Shown here: positions 9,259-17,382 of the stretch, piece by piece
Position numbering within the stretch: the first letter of the stretch is position 1
Layout of the letters: each line of letters begins with the position of its first letter
NCBI GenBank assembly: GCA_028822585.1
Contig: JAPKDL010000015.1
Location: 1 to 44,443, forward strand
Reading direction: 5' to 3'
DNA from: Alphaproteobacteria bacterium
GTDB lineage: Bacteria > Pseudomonadota > Alphaproteobacteria > UBA8366 > GCA-2717185
Length of the DNA: 44,443 nucleotides
Notes under the pieces: model-generated
What the model was told of the DNA's origin: nothing
Database searches by the model: none
The model's input: the letters and a program-made list of their open reading frames with translations, nothing else
Position numbers and translations under genes: made by a program

Positions 9259-9628
9259 ACGAATTCATATGTTAGGCTTACGAGGACGAAACCAAACCCT
9301 AACACAGGGCCATCCAGGAGCCAGCCCCCATGATCAGCACCACGACGGACACCATCGAAGGTCGGAAAATATTCCGCACGTCCATGTCCTGTAAGAAATG
9401 GACAAGCAACGCCATCATGTCCTAATTATCAACGAAAGAACACGCAGCTTCGACAGCATTTGCCGATCAGCGCTGGGTACTATAATTATGTCCCGAATTT
9501 GTTGCGCCAAAGAGGCCACATCCAAAAGGGATTACATCCAAAGGGGCTACATGGTGAACGGCGCGCCGCAATAATTTTTTTTGGCGGCCCATTCACCACG
9601 TTTATGCAACGAATAATTTCGCTATGTT
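9259..9628. other. Intergenic region with short tandem repeat and hairpin
   Basis: No credible gene. The region contains an imperfect tandem repeat of about 16 nt at 9517-9547 (ACATCCAAAAGGG then ACATCCAAAGGGG, followed by a third partial TACATGG). Directly after it comes the inverted repeat listed separately. The promoter of the MFS gene should lie in the first 100 bases, but no clear hexamers were identified. Confidence 0.5.
9552..9598. repeat. Imperfect inverted repeat (hairpin) with AT loop
   Basis: The outer arms TGGTGAA (9552-9558) and TTCACCA (9592-9598) pair perfectly. The inner arms GCCGC (9565-9569) and GCGGC (9584-9588) also pair, with GG/CC and a small asymmetric bulge between. 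The loop is AT-rich with an 8-T run (9575-9582). It lies about 30 bp beyond the stop of the parvulin gene, where a 3' end would be expected, but the T-run sits in the loop rather than after the stem. Confidence 0.45.
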
Positions 9629-9949
9629 TTAGCCTGTGCGGTGAATGAGATGATATCCGAACGGGGTCTCTACGATATCGCTGCTGGCGCCGGTTTCAAG
9701 CGAAAATACGGCTTCATCAAACTCCGGCACCATGGCACCTGGCCCGAAGGACCCCAGCGATCCACCATCATTTGACGAGGGACAATCGGAGTGTGTTGTG
9801 GCCAGTGCGGCGAAGTCTCCGCCGCCGTCCAATTCGGTTTTAATTTCGCCGATTAGCGTCAGCGCTTCATCCTTCGTGCGCGTCGCAGACGAACGTTCCG
9901 AATCGATGTGCATGATCAGGATATGCGATGCTTCTACTTGATCTGCCAT
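9629..9949 (-). CDS. Small parvulin-type peptidyl-prolyl cis-trans isomerase
   Basis: 106 residues forming one rotamase domain like E. coli PpiC (93 residues), with no signal peptide or membrane segment, so probably a cytoplasmic folding enzyme. The family landmarks are in order: VEASHILIMH (5-14), DFAALATTHSDCPSS, GGSLGSFGPGAMVPEFDEAVF and ETPFGYHLIHRTG at the very end. I chose the ATG at 9949 because AAAGGA stands at good spacing before it and the domain begins at once. A longer open frame upstream (to 10009) adds 20 residues without homology. It stands apart from ubiB by 255 bp. Confidence 0.9.
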   Translation of the reverse strand: MADQVEASHILIMHIDSERSSATRTKDEALTLIGEIKTELDGGGDFAALATTHSDCPSSNDGGSLGSFGPGAMVPEFDEAVFSLETGASSDIVETPFGYHLIHRTG

Positions 9950-10204
9950 AAGGTGTATCCTTTCGTTTTGGTTAATGGCGCAGATTAGCGCGTGCGCAAT
10001 TTGCCCCATGCGTCCTTACATGTCGAGGACATGCCGGGGCGTATCAGTGATCGTAAAAAATTAATAAAAGCTTAACTAAAATTGCAGCTAATCTTTCCGC
10101 AAAAGCAATATATTCGGGTAAATTTAGCGTATTTGACCTTCATATGAAGTTATTCAAGTTGGTGAAAGTAATGTTTTTGGTAAAGATATTAAAAAAACAT
10201 ATAG
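9950..10204. other. AT-rich intergenic region between ubiB and the parvulin gene
   Basis: No gene seen. The segment from about 10040 to 10204 is markedly AT-rich compared with its surroundings. It lies downstream of ubiB and upstream of the parvulin gene, both on the minus strand, so a promoter for the latter is expected. No confident promoter hexamers or terminator stem could be assigned. Confidence 0.4.
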
Positions 10205-11764
10205 TCACATAGAATATAAAATTATGATCAGCGCGACCAGAATCAGGCACGGTACGACCCATCTCAACGATGAATGCCGCGAATGTGGAGACCCGACGCC
10301 ATCATTCCGTGAAATGTTGCTTGAAAGTGCATCGACCACGGTTTCTGCACGGGTGATGAGTCGGGGTAAATTTTCCAACCGTAAAATTGTGTCATCGACG
10401 GCGTCGCGTAGGCGGGCTTCCGGGCCGCGGTTCTCCCGCATCCATGTTTCAATCATCGGCTGGGCCAGCAACCACATGTTTACACTGGGGTCGACCTTGC
10501 GTCCGATGCCCTCGGCGACCAGCATGGTTTTTTGCAATAGCAGTAGTTGCGGTTGCGTTTCCATTTCAAAGGTTTCGGTGACTTGAAACAAATGCGCCAA
10601 CAACCGGGCTAGTGAAATTTCATGCAAAGGGCGGCCTAGGATCGGTTCGCCGATGGCGCGAAGGGCCTGGGTGAATCCATCGACGGATTTGTGCCGAGGA
10701 ACATAATCAGCCTCGAAATGAACCTCCGCGACACGTCGGTAATCCCGATTCAAAAATCCCGTCAGCATGTCGGCGAGATAATACCGGGTCCGCCGGTCGA
10801 GACGCCCCATGATCCCAAAGTCGACCGGACGTAGGATTCCTTCGTGCGTAACGAACATGTTTCCAGGGTGCATGTCGGCGTGAAAAAAGCCATCCCGGAA
10901 GACCTGATTAAAGAATGCTTCGGTGGCGTGGCGCAGAATATCCTGGGGTTCGAATCCGGTGTCATCACCCGAAACTTTAAGGGCGTCCACATCGTCAATT
11001 CGGACGCCGTCGATCCGTTCCAGAGTCAGAACCCTTTGCGCGGTCCGGATCCAATCAATACGGGGTACTTTAAAATTCGGGTCACCTTCGAAATTTTCAG
11101 CCAACTCCGCCGCCGCCGACGCCTCCAACCGTAAATCCATTTCGGTTCGAACGGACTCCTCGAAGGTTCGGACTACCTCCACTGGCCGCAATCGCCGTAA
11201 TGCAGGACGGGTCCGCGCCACCAGGCGGGCCAGCCACAAGGCCAGGTCAATGTCGCGAAGGAACCGTGCTTCGATACCGGGGCGTAGGACCTTGACCGCA
11301 ACGGGGTCACCGTTGGTCGTGACTGCGAAATGGACCTGGGCGATTGACGCGGCGGCGACAGGCGTATCTTCGAAGTGCGCAAAATGGTCTGATACTGGAC
11401 CTCCCAATTCCACTTCGATGGTTTGCCGCGCTTGTTCCCCGGGAAATGGTGGCAGGTTGTCCTGCAGGGTGGAGAGATCATCGGCGATGTCTTCGCCGAC
11501 CAAGTCGGACCGAACCGACAGCGCCTGGCCCAACTTTATAAAACTCGGACCCAGCGTTTCAAACGCTTTGGCCAGGCGTTGTCCGGGCCGCCCTTCCGCG
11601 TCGCCTTTGGCGGCGGTTCTGGGCAAGGTTCGGGCCAATATGCGCGCCGCGACAAGCAGCCCCGGCGCAACGCCCAGCCGTTCCAATGGAAATAAGGCGT
11701 CATATTCGGCGAGGGTGCGGGCGATGTGGAATAAGCGGGCAAGACTGGTGAGGGCCGTAAACAT
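10205..11764 (-). CDS. ubiB: UbiB, ABC1/ADCK atypical kinase required for ubiquinone synthesis
   Basis: 519 residues, full length for UbiB, an atypical protein-kinase-fold ATPase needed for coenzyme Q biosynthesis. Landmarks include the inhibitory KxGQ motif FIKLGQALSVRSDL (75-88) and the Ala-rich nucleotide loop VAAASIAQVH (136-145). The AVKVLRP lysine is at 158, HADMHPGNMF at 295-304, and the DFG of VDFGIMGRLD at about 315-317. The C-terminus ends in a hydrophobic helix (about 494-518) that would anchor the protein in the inner membrane, as in the family. It lies 51 bp downstream of ubiE on the same strand, so the two form a probable ubiEB transcription unit. Confidence 0.96.
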   Translation of the reverse strand: MFTALTSLARLFHIARTLAEYDALFPLERLGVAPGLLVAARILARTLPRTAAKGDAEGRPGQRLAKAFETLGPSFIKLGQALSVRSDLVGEDIADDLSTLQDNLPPFPGEQARQTIEVELGGPVSDHFAHFEDTPVAAASIAQVHFAVTTNGDPVAVKVLRPGIEARFLRDIDLALWLARLVARTRPALRRLRPVEVVRTFEESVRTEMDLRLEASAAAELAENFEGDPNFKVPRIDWIRTAQRVLTLERIDGVRIDDVDALKVSGDDTGFEPQDILRHATEAFFNQVFRDGFFHADMHPGNMFVTHEGILRPVDFGIMGRLDRRTRYYLADMLTGFLNRDYRRVAEVHFEADYVPRHKSVDGFTQALRAIGEPILGRPLHEISLARLLAHLFQVTETFEMETQPQLLLLQKTMLVAEGIGRKVDPSVNMWLLAQPMIETWMRENRGPEARLRDAVDDTILRLENLPRLITRAETVVDALSSNISRNDGVGSPHSRHSSLRWVVPCLILVALIIILYSM

Positions 11765-11815
11765 CTTCAGGCTACTTTTTAGATGGGTTTATAATTTTAC
11801 GCGCCATGTTAAGCG

Positions 11816-12628
11816 CTAAATCCGCCAGGCCGAATGGATCGCCACGATTCCGCCGGACAGGTTTTGTACGCGCGCCCGCGCCAGACCCGCCGCGGATAGG
11901 CGCGCCAGCAAGGCGGCTTGATCGGGAAAGCGGCGGATGCTTTCGATCAGATAAACATAGGCTCCTTCATCCCGCGCCACCCAACGTCCCAATTTAGGCA
12001 CTATATCATAGGAATACCGATCGTAGAGCGTCGCGAGCCCCGGCAACGCCACTTGGCTGAATTCCAAACACAAAAACCTGCCGCCGGGCTTTAACACGCG
12101 CCGGGCTTCCGCCAGAGCCGCGTCGATATCTGTGACGTTGCGCAACCCAAACGCAATGGTGTAGGCGTCGAAGGCATTGTCGGGAACCGGTAGGGATTGG
12201 GCGTCGCCGACACTCCACTGAACGCCTCCCAAAACGCCCTTATCAATTGCTCGGTCGCGGCCCGCGAGAACCATTTCTGCATTGATGTCACACACCGTCA
12301 CATCCCGACCGCCATGTTCCAGAAACCGAAGTGCGATATCGCCGGTGCCGCCGGCCACATCAAGCAGCCGCATGGAAGGGCGCGGTTTTAATTGATCAAT
12401 CAGCGCCGCCTTCCATAAACGGTGAACTCCCGCCGACATTAGGTCGTTCATAAGGTCGTAACGTGCCGCAACGCTATCAAACACGCCCTTGACCAGCCTG
12501 GCCTTGTCGGCGCGCTCGACCAGCCGGAATCCGAAATCAGCCGTTTCGCCCGCCATGTGGTCTTTTGGGCGGCCTTCGGGTGATTTATTCAATGTCTCTT
12601 CTTGCAATGTATCTTCTTGCGAAATCAT
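11816..12628 (-). CDS. ubiE: UbiE, demethylmenaquinol/2-methoxy-6-polyprenyl-benzoquinol methyltransferase
   Basis: A class I SAM-dependent methyltransferase that performs the C-methylation step of ubiquinone (and where present menaquinone) synthesis. It shows the UbiE signature FDSVAARYDLMNDLMSAGVH near the N-terminus, SAM motif I LLDVAGGTGDIALRF, and IAFGLRNVTDIDAAL followed by RVLKPGGRFLCLEFS. The end is IRRFPDQAALLARLSAAGL with the terminal GGIVAIHSAWRI. The start used is ATG 12628 (270 residues). An alternative ATG at 12556 begins only seven residues before the conserved FGFRLVE segment and would give 246 residues; neither has a strong Shine-Dalgarno. It is divergent from mutM with only about 46 bp between starts. 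Confidence 0.95.
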   Translation of the reverse strand: MISQEDTLQEETLNKSPEGRPKDHMAGETADFGFRLVERADKARLVKGVFDSVAARYDLMNDLMSAGVHRLWKAALIDQLKPRPSMRLLDVAGGTGDIALRFLEHGGRDVTVCDINAEMVLAGRDRAIDKGVLGGVQWSVGDAQSLPVPDNAFDAYTIAFGLRNVTDIDAALAEARRVLKPGGRFLCLEFSQVALPGLATLYDRYSYDIVPKLGRWVARDEGAYVYLIESIRRFPDQAALLARLSAAGLARARVQNLSGGIVAIHSAWRI

Positions 12629-12674
12629 GGCAGGACGATAGCCTAATCCCCGTGACATTGCTAGGACGACCCAC

Positions 12675-13505
12675 ATGCCAGAGCTTCCCGAAGTTGAAAC
12701 CGTTGTGCGGGGCCTGCGACCCCATCTGGAGGGCGCGGTGATCCGCCAGGTCGTGCAACGGCGCCCCAATTTACGGTTTCCGTTTCCTGAAAAATTTGGG
12801 GCGCGAATCGAAGGTAGAACCGTGACCCATGTGGGGCGGCGTGCCAAATTCATGCTCATGACCCTGGATGATGGAACGATCATTGTGGGCCATCTGGGCA
12901 TGTCGGGACGCATGTTAATCCTGACGGATGACCCGCCGCCGCCGGGTCCCCACGATCATGTCGATTTCGTAACGGCGGCGGGAACCACCATACGGTACTG
13001 TGATCCACGCCGATTCGGCATGTTTGACCTGACAACCCAGGCAACGCTAGGAGACCACCGGATGTTGCGCAACCTGGGCCCCGAACCGCTGGGCAATACG
13101 TTCAACGCCGCGTCCTTGTCGGCGGCGCTGGCGGGGCGGCGGTCGCCCATAAAAGCGGCCTTGCTGGATCAAAAGACCGTCGCGGGGTTGGGCAACATCT
13201 ATATATGCGAAGCTTTATACCGTGCGGCCATATCACCCCGGCGCATCGCTTCCACCATCCCGGGCAAGCGGGCCGAACGGTTGACGACCGCTATTCGCGA
13301 CGTGTTGAGCGAAGCGATCGCGTTGGGCGGATCATCATTGCGTGACTATGTACAGACGTCCGGGGAGTTGGGATATTTCCAGCATCGCTGGAACGTCTAT
13401 GGTCGCGAAGGCGAACCGTGCCCGAAGACGGATTGCGCCGGAAGCGTTCAGCGCATCACGCAATCGGGTCGTTCCACATTTTTTTGTGCAACGCACCAAA
13501 GATAA
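12675..13505 (+). CDS. mutM: Formamidopyrimidine-DNA glycosylase (Fpg)
   Basis: A 276-residue base-excision repair enzyme that removes 8-oxoguanine and formamidopyrimidines and nicks the abasic strand. The N-terminus PELPEVETV supplies the catalytic proline (P2) and glutamate (E3). The conserved lysine is K58 in RRAKFMLM, followed by GHLGMSGRM. Helix-two-turn-helix residues KTVAGLGNIY are present. The C-terminal zinc finger has C249-x4-C254 and C271-x2-H274: the last ligand, normally Cys, is His (FFCATHQR). The x4 spacing of the first pair is common in alphaproteobacteria. Zinc binding should survive, since His is a usual ligand. It opens the plus-strand series that leads to dnaA. Confidence 0.97.
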   Translation: MPELPEVETVVRGLRPHLEGAVIRQVVQRRPNLRFPFPEKFGARIEGRTVTHVGRRAKFMLMTLDDGTIIVGHLGMSGRMLILTDDPPPPGPHDHVDFVTAAGTTIRYCDPRRFGMFDLTTQATLGDHRMLRNLGPEPLGNTFNAASLSAALAGRRSPIKAALLDQKTVAGLGNIYICEALYRAAISPRRIASTIPGKRAERLTTAIRDVLSEAIALGGSSLRDYVQTSGELGYFQHRWNVYGREGEPCPKTDCAGSVQRITQSGRSTFFCATHQR

Positions 13506-13523
13506 TGATATAGCAGCGGAGAT

Positions 13524-13901
13524 ATGAGACCTTTATCCCAACTCAAATTTCTGGTGGTGACGCTTGTTCTGATCGCAACGCCTGTCTCCGCACCTATAGC
13601 CGACGCCGGTGCCTATACATTCCTGACCGGGTTCACCGATATGCCACTCTTTGACGGGTTGATCGTGAACAACGAGACCGGGGTTAATTTCGACACGCCA
13701 GCGGGACGAATCGTCGAAACAATCGCCGAAGGCCGGGTGACCCGTGAGTCGGTCACGCGGTTTTATCAATCGACGTTGCCGCAATTGGGCTGGGTTCGAG
13801 CCGGTACGCTCGCTTTTGAACGTGAAGGCGAACGGCTCACCTTGTCGATGCGCAACGCTAATGGTGGCCTTGCCGTTCATTTCAAAATGGCACCCAAATA
13901 A
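13524..13901 (+). CDS. Small conserved-looking exported protein of unknown function
   Basis: 125 residues that I cannot assign to a named family. The N-terminus has a Sec-type signal peptide: basic start, hydrophobic core [13 protein letters not shown] (9-21), then a small-residue region with a likely cleavage after PIADA. The mature part (about 95 residues) has no cysteines and no membrane helix. It contains [28 protein letters not shown] and [14 protein letters not shown], which resemble the short beta/alpha proteins encoded between mutM and the crotonase in related genomes; this is from memory and not checked. GGAG precedes the ATG. It begins 18 bp after mutM and ends 31 bp before the crotonase, so cotranscription is likely. 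Periplasmic location is an inference. Confidence 0.8.
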   Translation: MRPLSQLKFLVVTLVLIATPVSAPIADAGAYTFLTGFTDMPLFDGLIVNNETGVNFDTPAGRIVETIAEGRVTRESVTRFYQSTLPQLGWVRAGTLAFEREGERLTLSMRNANGGLAVHFKMAPK

Positions 13902-13932
13902 ACAGACCTGTAATCTAAAGGAAGGGCTATTC

Positions 13933-14718
13933 ATGATCGCGACCGTCCCCGAGTATATTCTCGTTGAAAAAAAAGATACGATTGGTGTCATCATCCTCAA
14001 CCGTCCCGAGGCAATGAATGCGTTATGCGCCGGTTTGATCGCGGAACTGGCGGGTGCGTTGGACGAATTCGAAGCGGATGACGATATTTGCGTGATCGTC
14101 ATTACCGGATCCGACAAAGCCTTTGCGGCAGGTGCCGATATTAAGGAAATGGCCGACAAGTCCTATATGGACGTCTATGAAAGCGACTTTATCACGGTTG
14201 GTTGGGAACGCGTGGCGTCATGCCGAAAACCGACCATCGCCGCCGTGGCGGGCTACGCGCTTGGTGGCGGTTGCGAAATGGCCATGATGTGCGACATAAT
14301 TATCGCTGCGGACACGGCCATGTTTGGGCAACCGGAAATCACCATCGGTGCCATTCCCGGTGCCGGCGGCACCCAACGGCTTACCCGGTTTGTTGGTAAG
14401 GCGAAAGCCATGGAGATGTGTCTGACCGGACGCATGATGGGCGCAGAGGAAGCCGAACGGTCTGGATTGGTCAGTCGTATCGTCTCGGCGGCTGATTTAA
14501 TGGACGACGCGTTGAAAACAGCTGCCAAAATTGCGTCGATGTCACGACCCATCACCATGATGGCCAAGGAATCGGTCAACCGGGCCTACGAAACAACCCT
14601 GGCCGAAGGGGTTCTGTTTGAACGCCGAACGTTTCATTCGACCTTCGCCACCGAAGACCAAAACGAAGGCATGACCGCTTTTATCGAAAAGCGGAAACCT
14701 AAGTTCAAAAACCGGTAG
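13933..14718 (+). CDS. Enoyl-CoA hydratase (crotonase family)
   Basis: 261 residues, the usual crotonase length. These enzymes hydrate 2-enoyl-CoA in fatty-acid or amino-acid beta-oxidation. Landmarks are [16 protein letters not shown] near residues 18-33, the CoA-carbonyl-holding loop [30 protein letters not shown] and [20 protein letters not shown]. The last two bear the two glutamates expected for the hydratase reaction. I chose ATG 13933 with AAGGAAGGG about ten bases before it. An upstream extension in the same frame only overlaps the preceding gene. Its place next to rpsT and dnaA is a conserved alphaproteobacterial neighbourhood. The precise acyl substrate cannot be told. Confidence 0.95.
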   Translation: MIATVPEYILVEKKDTIGVIILNRPEAMNALCAGLIAELAGALDEFEADDDICVIVITGSDKAFAAGADIKEMADKSYMDVYESDFITVGWERVASCRKPTIAAVAGYALGGGCEMAMMCDIIIAADTAMFGQPEITIGAIPGAGGTQRLTRFVGKAKAMEMCLTGRMMGAEEAERSGLVSRIVSAADLMDDALKTAAKIASMSRPITMMAKESVNRAYETTLAEGVLFERRTFHSTFATEDQNEGMTAFIEKRKPKFKNR

Positions 14719-14865
14719 GGTCCGGATCATGGTGCCAATATGACAGGCGGCCCTTGATTAAGGGGGCGCAAGGACTTGACGGACCGACATCACGCCGATA
14801 TAAGCCGGACGCTGAGGCCCGAACGAACGTAAAGCTGGGCAAAATTAAGGATAGAGATTCAAACC

Positions 14866-15126
14866 ATGGCGCAGCATCAATCCGCCAAGAAACGTATTCG
14901 CCAGACTAAGACGCGCACAGCCGTAAACCGGACGCGTCGCAGCCAGCTACGCACTTATGTGCGTGTTGTTGAAGAAGCCATCGAAAGCGGCGACAAAACC
15001 GCTGCTACGACGGCGATGGGTCAGGCCATGCCTGCGCTGCACAACAGTACGCGCAAGGGACTTTTGCACCGGAACACTGCCGCGCGCAAAATTTCCCAAC
15101 TGGCGAAACGCATCAACGCCCTGTAG
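14866..15126 (+). CDS. rpsT: 30S ribosomal protein S20
   Basis: 86 residues, highly basic, with the standard S20 start MAQHQSAKKRIRQTKTR and end RKISQLAKRINAL. S20 binds 16S rRNA early in 30S assembly. The gene is monocistronic in appearance: 147 bp separate it from the crotonase and 645 bp from dnaA. A candidate intrinsic terminator follows at 15181-15218. Its position just before dnaA is a conserved feature of this class. Confidence 0.98.
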   Translation: MAQHQSAKKRIRQTKTRTAVNRTRRSQLRTYVRVVEEAIESGDKTAATTAMGQAMPALHNSTRKGLLHRNTAARKISQLAKRINAL

Positions 15127-15180
15127 GATAATAAGTTTAGCGAATCGATTCTCCGGCGACGGAGATAGGTTCACGAAAAT

Positions 15181-15218
15181 AGCCGAGGTTGCGCGCGAAA
15201 TTCGCCGTGGCCTTTTTT
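15181..15218 (+). terminator. Candidate rpsT terminator
   Basis: A GC-rich segment (15187-15212), able to form a modest bulged stem (GG-TT-GCG with CGCC), ends directly in six T (15213-15218), about 55 bp after the rpsT stop. The stem is imperfect, so the call rests mainly on the T-run and position. Confidence 0.4.
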
Positions 15219-15673
15219 CGTGTTGTGCAGCTCTAAAAACCCGCTGAAATGATTCAATGCGTTAGAGATTGTCAAACCAATTATTTAAAATTTTTGACCG
15301 ATTCTGGACCGGGGCCTGTTGTGCGAAAAGCAAAGCCCCGATAGGTTGTACTCTTAGGTAATTGATGCGTCAGGCAATACAGTCAAACTATAAAAATTAA
15401 AAATAGCGGACTACAAGGTAAAATGGAGGCGAATTAGGGGTGCTGGAAAATTAATATTGGTTTGTGGAGTATTTGCATCCAATTTCACTATAAATATTCC
15501 AGAAACGTCGAATTCTACAAAGAAATACAATGTGTTTATTCTCGGTTGTTTTCAGATTAACCGGACATAGTGTCTTTTTCTTTTTGCGGTGGTGCGGGAG
15601 AACTTGAATTTAGTCTGCCGCCAGAAATCTAAGGCTTTGCCCGAATGGCTTTGAACGCGGGCGCCTGAAAAAA

Positions 15674-15732
15674 GAACCGGCGTACAAGTTTCCGGTGTAA
15701 AAGTTACCGGTGTAAAAGTTACCGAGAATTTA
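15674..15732 (+). repeat. 15-nt tandem array in the dnaA leader
   Basis: Two near-identical units, GTTTCCGGTGTAAAA (15688-15702) and GTTACCGGTGTAAAA (15703-15717), differ at one base. They are followed by a half-matching third unit GTTACCGAGAATTTA (15718-15732) and preceded by a diverged GAACCGGCGTACAA (15674-15687). The period is exactly 15 nt and the array is in the dnaA reading frame. No start codon lies in that frame between the TGA at 15652 and the dnaA start. Confidence 0.75.
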
Positions 15733-15771
15733 CATCAAAAGGGTGGTCATGATCGTGACGGAAAACAGGGT

Positions 15772-17157
15772 GTGATGGAAGATAACCAAGCCCCGCAGTG
15801 GATACGCGTACGCGCCAAGCTCCGCGCTGAGTATGGAGAGGCGGCCTACCGTAGCTGGCTGAAACCCGTCTCGCTGATTTCGGCCGGTCGTGGCGTCGTG
15901 CAAATTTCTGCGCCAACTAAATTCATGCGGGACTGGGTGGATCAGCAATACGGCGACCGGTTATTGGAGTTGTGGTCCGATGAAGATCCCAATATCCGCG
16001 TTATTGATATCGTGCATAGCGGCGCTGTCGCCGCCGCGACGCCCGCCCGCCCCGCAACGGCGTCAAGTGTGTGGTCGTCGAAATATTCAGATAAAAATAA
16101 TTTGGATCAAAATAAGAGCGACCGCAATAACAACGTAGGCGCGCGGCTGGATTCACGCTTTGATTTTTCCAATTTTGTTGTTGGCAAGCCTAATGAGCTC
16201 GCCTTCGCAGCGGCGCGCCGGGTGGCGGAAGCTGACGTGGCACCGTTTAATCCCCTCTTTCTTTATGGCGGCGTCGGGCTTGGCAAAACCCATTTGATGC
16301 ACGCCATCGCCTGGCACATACAAACGACGCAGCCTGAAAAGCGGGTTATTTATTTATCCGCTGAAATATTCATGTACCAGTTCATCCGCGCGATGCGCTA
16401 CAAGGACACGATGGCGTTCAAGGAACAGTTTCGGTCCGTCGATGTTCTGATGATAGACGATGTTCAGTTCTTCAGTGGTAAAGATAGTACACAGGAAGAA
16501 TTTTTTCATACTTTTAACGCCCTAGTTGATCAAAATCGTCAGGTTGTGATCTCCGCCGACAAATCTCCAAGTGACCTGGAAGGCATGGAAGAGCGGATGA
16601 AGTCCCGTCTGGGGTGGGGACTTGTCGCCGACATTCACCCGACGACCTATGAGCTCCGCCTCGGAATTTTACAGGTCAAGGCCGAACGCATGAATGTTAC
16701 AGTGCCTTCCAAGGTGCTGGAGTTTCTCGCCCACAAAATCACGTCCAATGTGCGTGAACTTGAAGGCGCGCTGAACAGAATTGTCGCCTATGCCGACCTC
16801 GTGGGGCGGGACATCACACTCGACAGCACACAAGAAGTTCTGCAAGATATTCTTCGTGCGAATGACCGTCGTGTTACGATTGACGAAATCCAAAAACGGG
16901 TTGCGGAACATTACAATATCCGGCTTGGCGAAATGTATTCAGCGCGTCGGGCGCGCGCCGTCGCCCGCCCCCGTCAGGTCGCGATGTATCTGGCCAAGCA
17001 ACTGACGCCACGGTCGCTGCCGGAAATTGGCCGGAAATTTGGCGGCCGGGATCATACGACGGTCATGTATGCGGTGCGGAAGATCGACGAACTTCGCGCG
17101 ACAGACAGCTCATTTTCAGAAGACATCGACTTGTTGCGGCGGATGCTGGAGGGCTAA
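15772..17157 (+). CDS. dnaA: Chromosomal replication initiator DnaA
   Basis: 461 residues with all four DnaA domains. Domain I begins [20 protein letters not shown] (10-29). Domain II is a linker (about 85-125), Asn/Asp/Lys-rich here with a duplicated S-D-K/R-N-N pattern. Domain III is the AAA+ core with [11 protein letters not shown] (131-141), Walker [11 protein letters not shown] (166-175) and Walker [11 protein letters not shown]. Domain IV carries the DNA-binding signature [15 protein letters not shown] close to the C-terminus. The start is GTG 15772, immediately followed by ATG 15775; AGGG just upstream spaces better to the ATG, so the true start may be the second codon. A 15-nt tandem array sits 40 bp before it, and dnaN follows after 225 bp. 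Confidence 0.98.
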   Translation: MMEDNQAPQWIRVRAKLRAEYGEAAYRSWLKPVSLISAGRGVVQISAPTKFMRDWVDQQYGDRLLELWSDEDPNIRVIDIVHSGAVAAATPARPATASSVWSSKYSDKNNLDQNKSDRNNNVGARLDSRFDFSNFVVGKPNELAFAAARRVAEADVAPFNPLFLYGGVGLGKTHLMHAIAWHIQTTQPEKRVIYLSAEIFMYQFIRAMRYKDTMAFKEQFRSVDVLMIDDVQFFSGKDSTQEEFFHTFNALVDQNRQVVISADKSPSDLEGMEERMKSRLGWGLVADIHPTTYELRLGILQVKAERMNVTVPSKVLEFLAHKITSNVRELEGALNRIVAYADLVGRDITLDSTQEVLQDILRANDRRVTIDEIQKRVAEHYNIRLGEMYSARRARAVARPRQVAMYLAKQLTPRSLPEIGRKFGGRDHTTVMYAVRKIDELRATDSSFSEDIDLLRRMLEG

Positions 17158-17168
17158 GTCCCGCTAGA

Positions 17169-17177
17169 TTATGCACG
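17169..17177 (+). promoter_or_regulatory. Single DnaA-box-like 9-mer in the dnaA-dnaN gap
   Basis: TTATGCACG differs at the last base from the consensus TTATNCACA. It lies just after the dnaA stop, in a 225-bp intergenic stretch that must also hold any separate dnaN promoter. As a lone imperfect box it is weak evidence. Confidence 0.3.
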
Positions 17178-17382
17178 CGGTGCCGAAAAAGTCAGGCACT
17201 GGAGGCCGTACAGCGTTGTGTTGTGCGAATATATGAAAAAATAACGGTTTCAATCCGTTTCAATTCACCAATTATAGTGCGGATTCAAGACATCTCTGCT
17301 ATATTTATGTGCGCGCCCGCATGTGATGCGCTTGTGCATGTTTTCATATTAATTCCTCCACGTTTGCAAAGACCTTAGAGCC

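Larger units (their letters stand above)
15127..15771. other. Long rpsT-dnaA intergenic region (dnaA promoter and leader)
   Basis: No gene is supported in these 645 bp. The content from left to right is a small GNRA-type hairpin (CTCCG-GCGA-CGGAG, about 15150-15163), a candidate rpsT terminator, an AT-rich tract (about 15240-15580) suited to promoter or unwinding functions, and the 15-nt tandem array next to dnaA. No perfect DnaA box (TTATNCACA on either strand) was found, so an origin is not claimed here. Confidence 0.6.

Noticed and set aside
10923-11819. 298-codon plus-strand open frame opposite ubiB
   Set aside because: Arg/Ser/Thr-rich composition typical of an antisense shadow; ubiB on the other strand has every family motif.
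15127-15771. Chromosomal origin at dnaA
   Set aside because: AT-rich and well placed, but no perfect DnaA box on either strand and the surrounding gene orientation argues against it.
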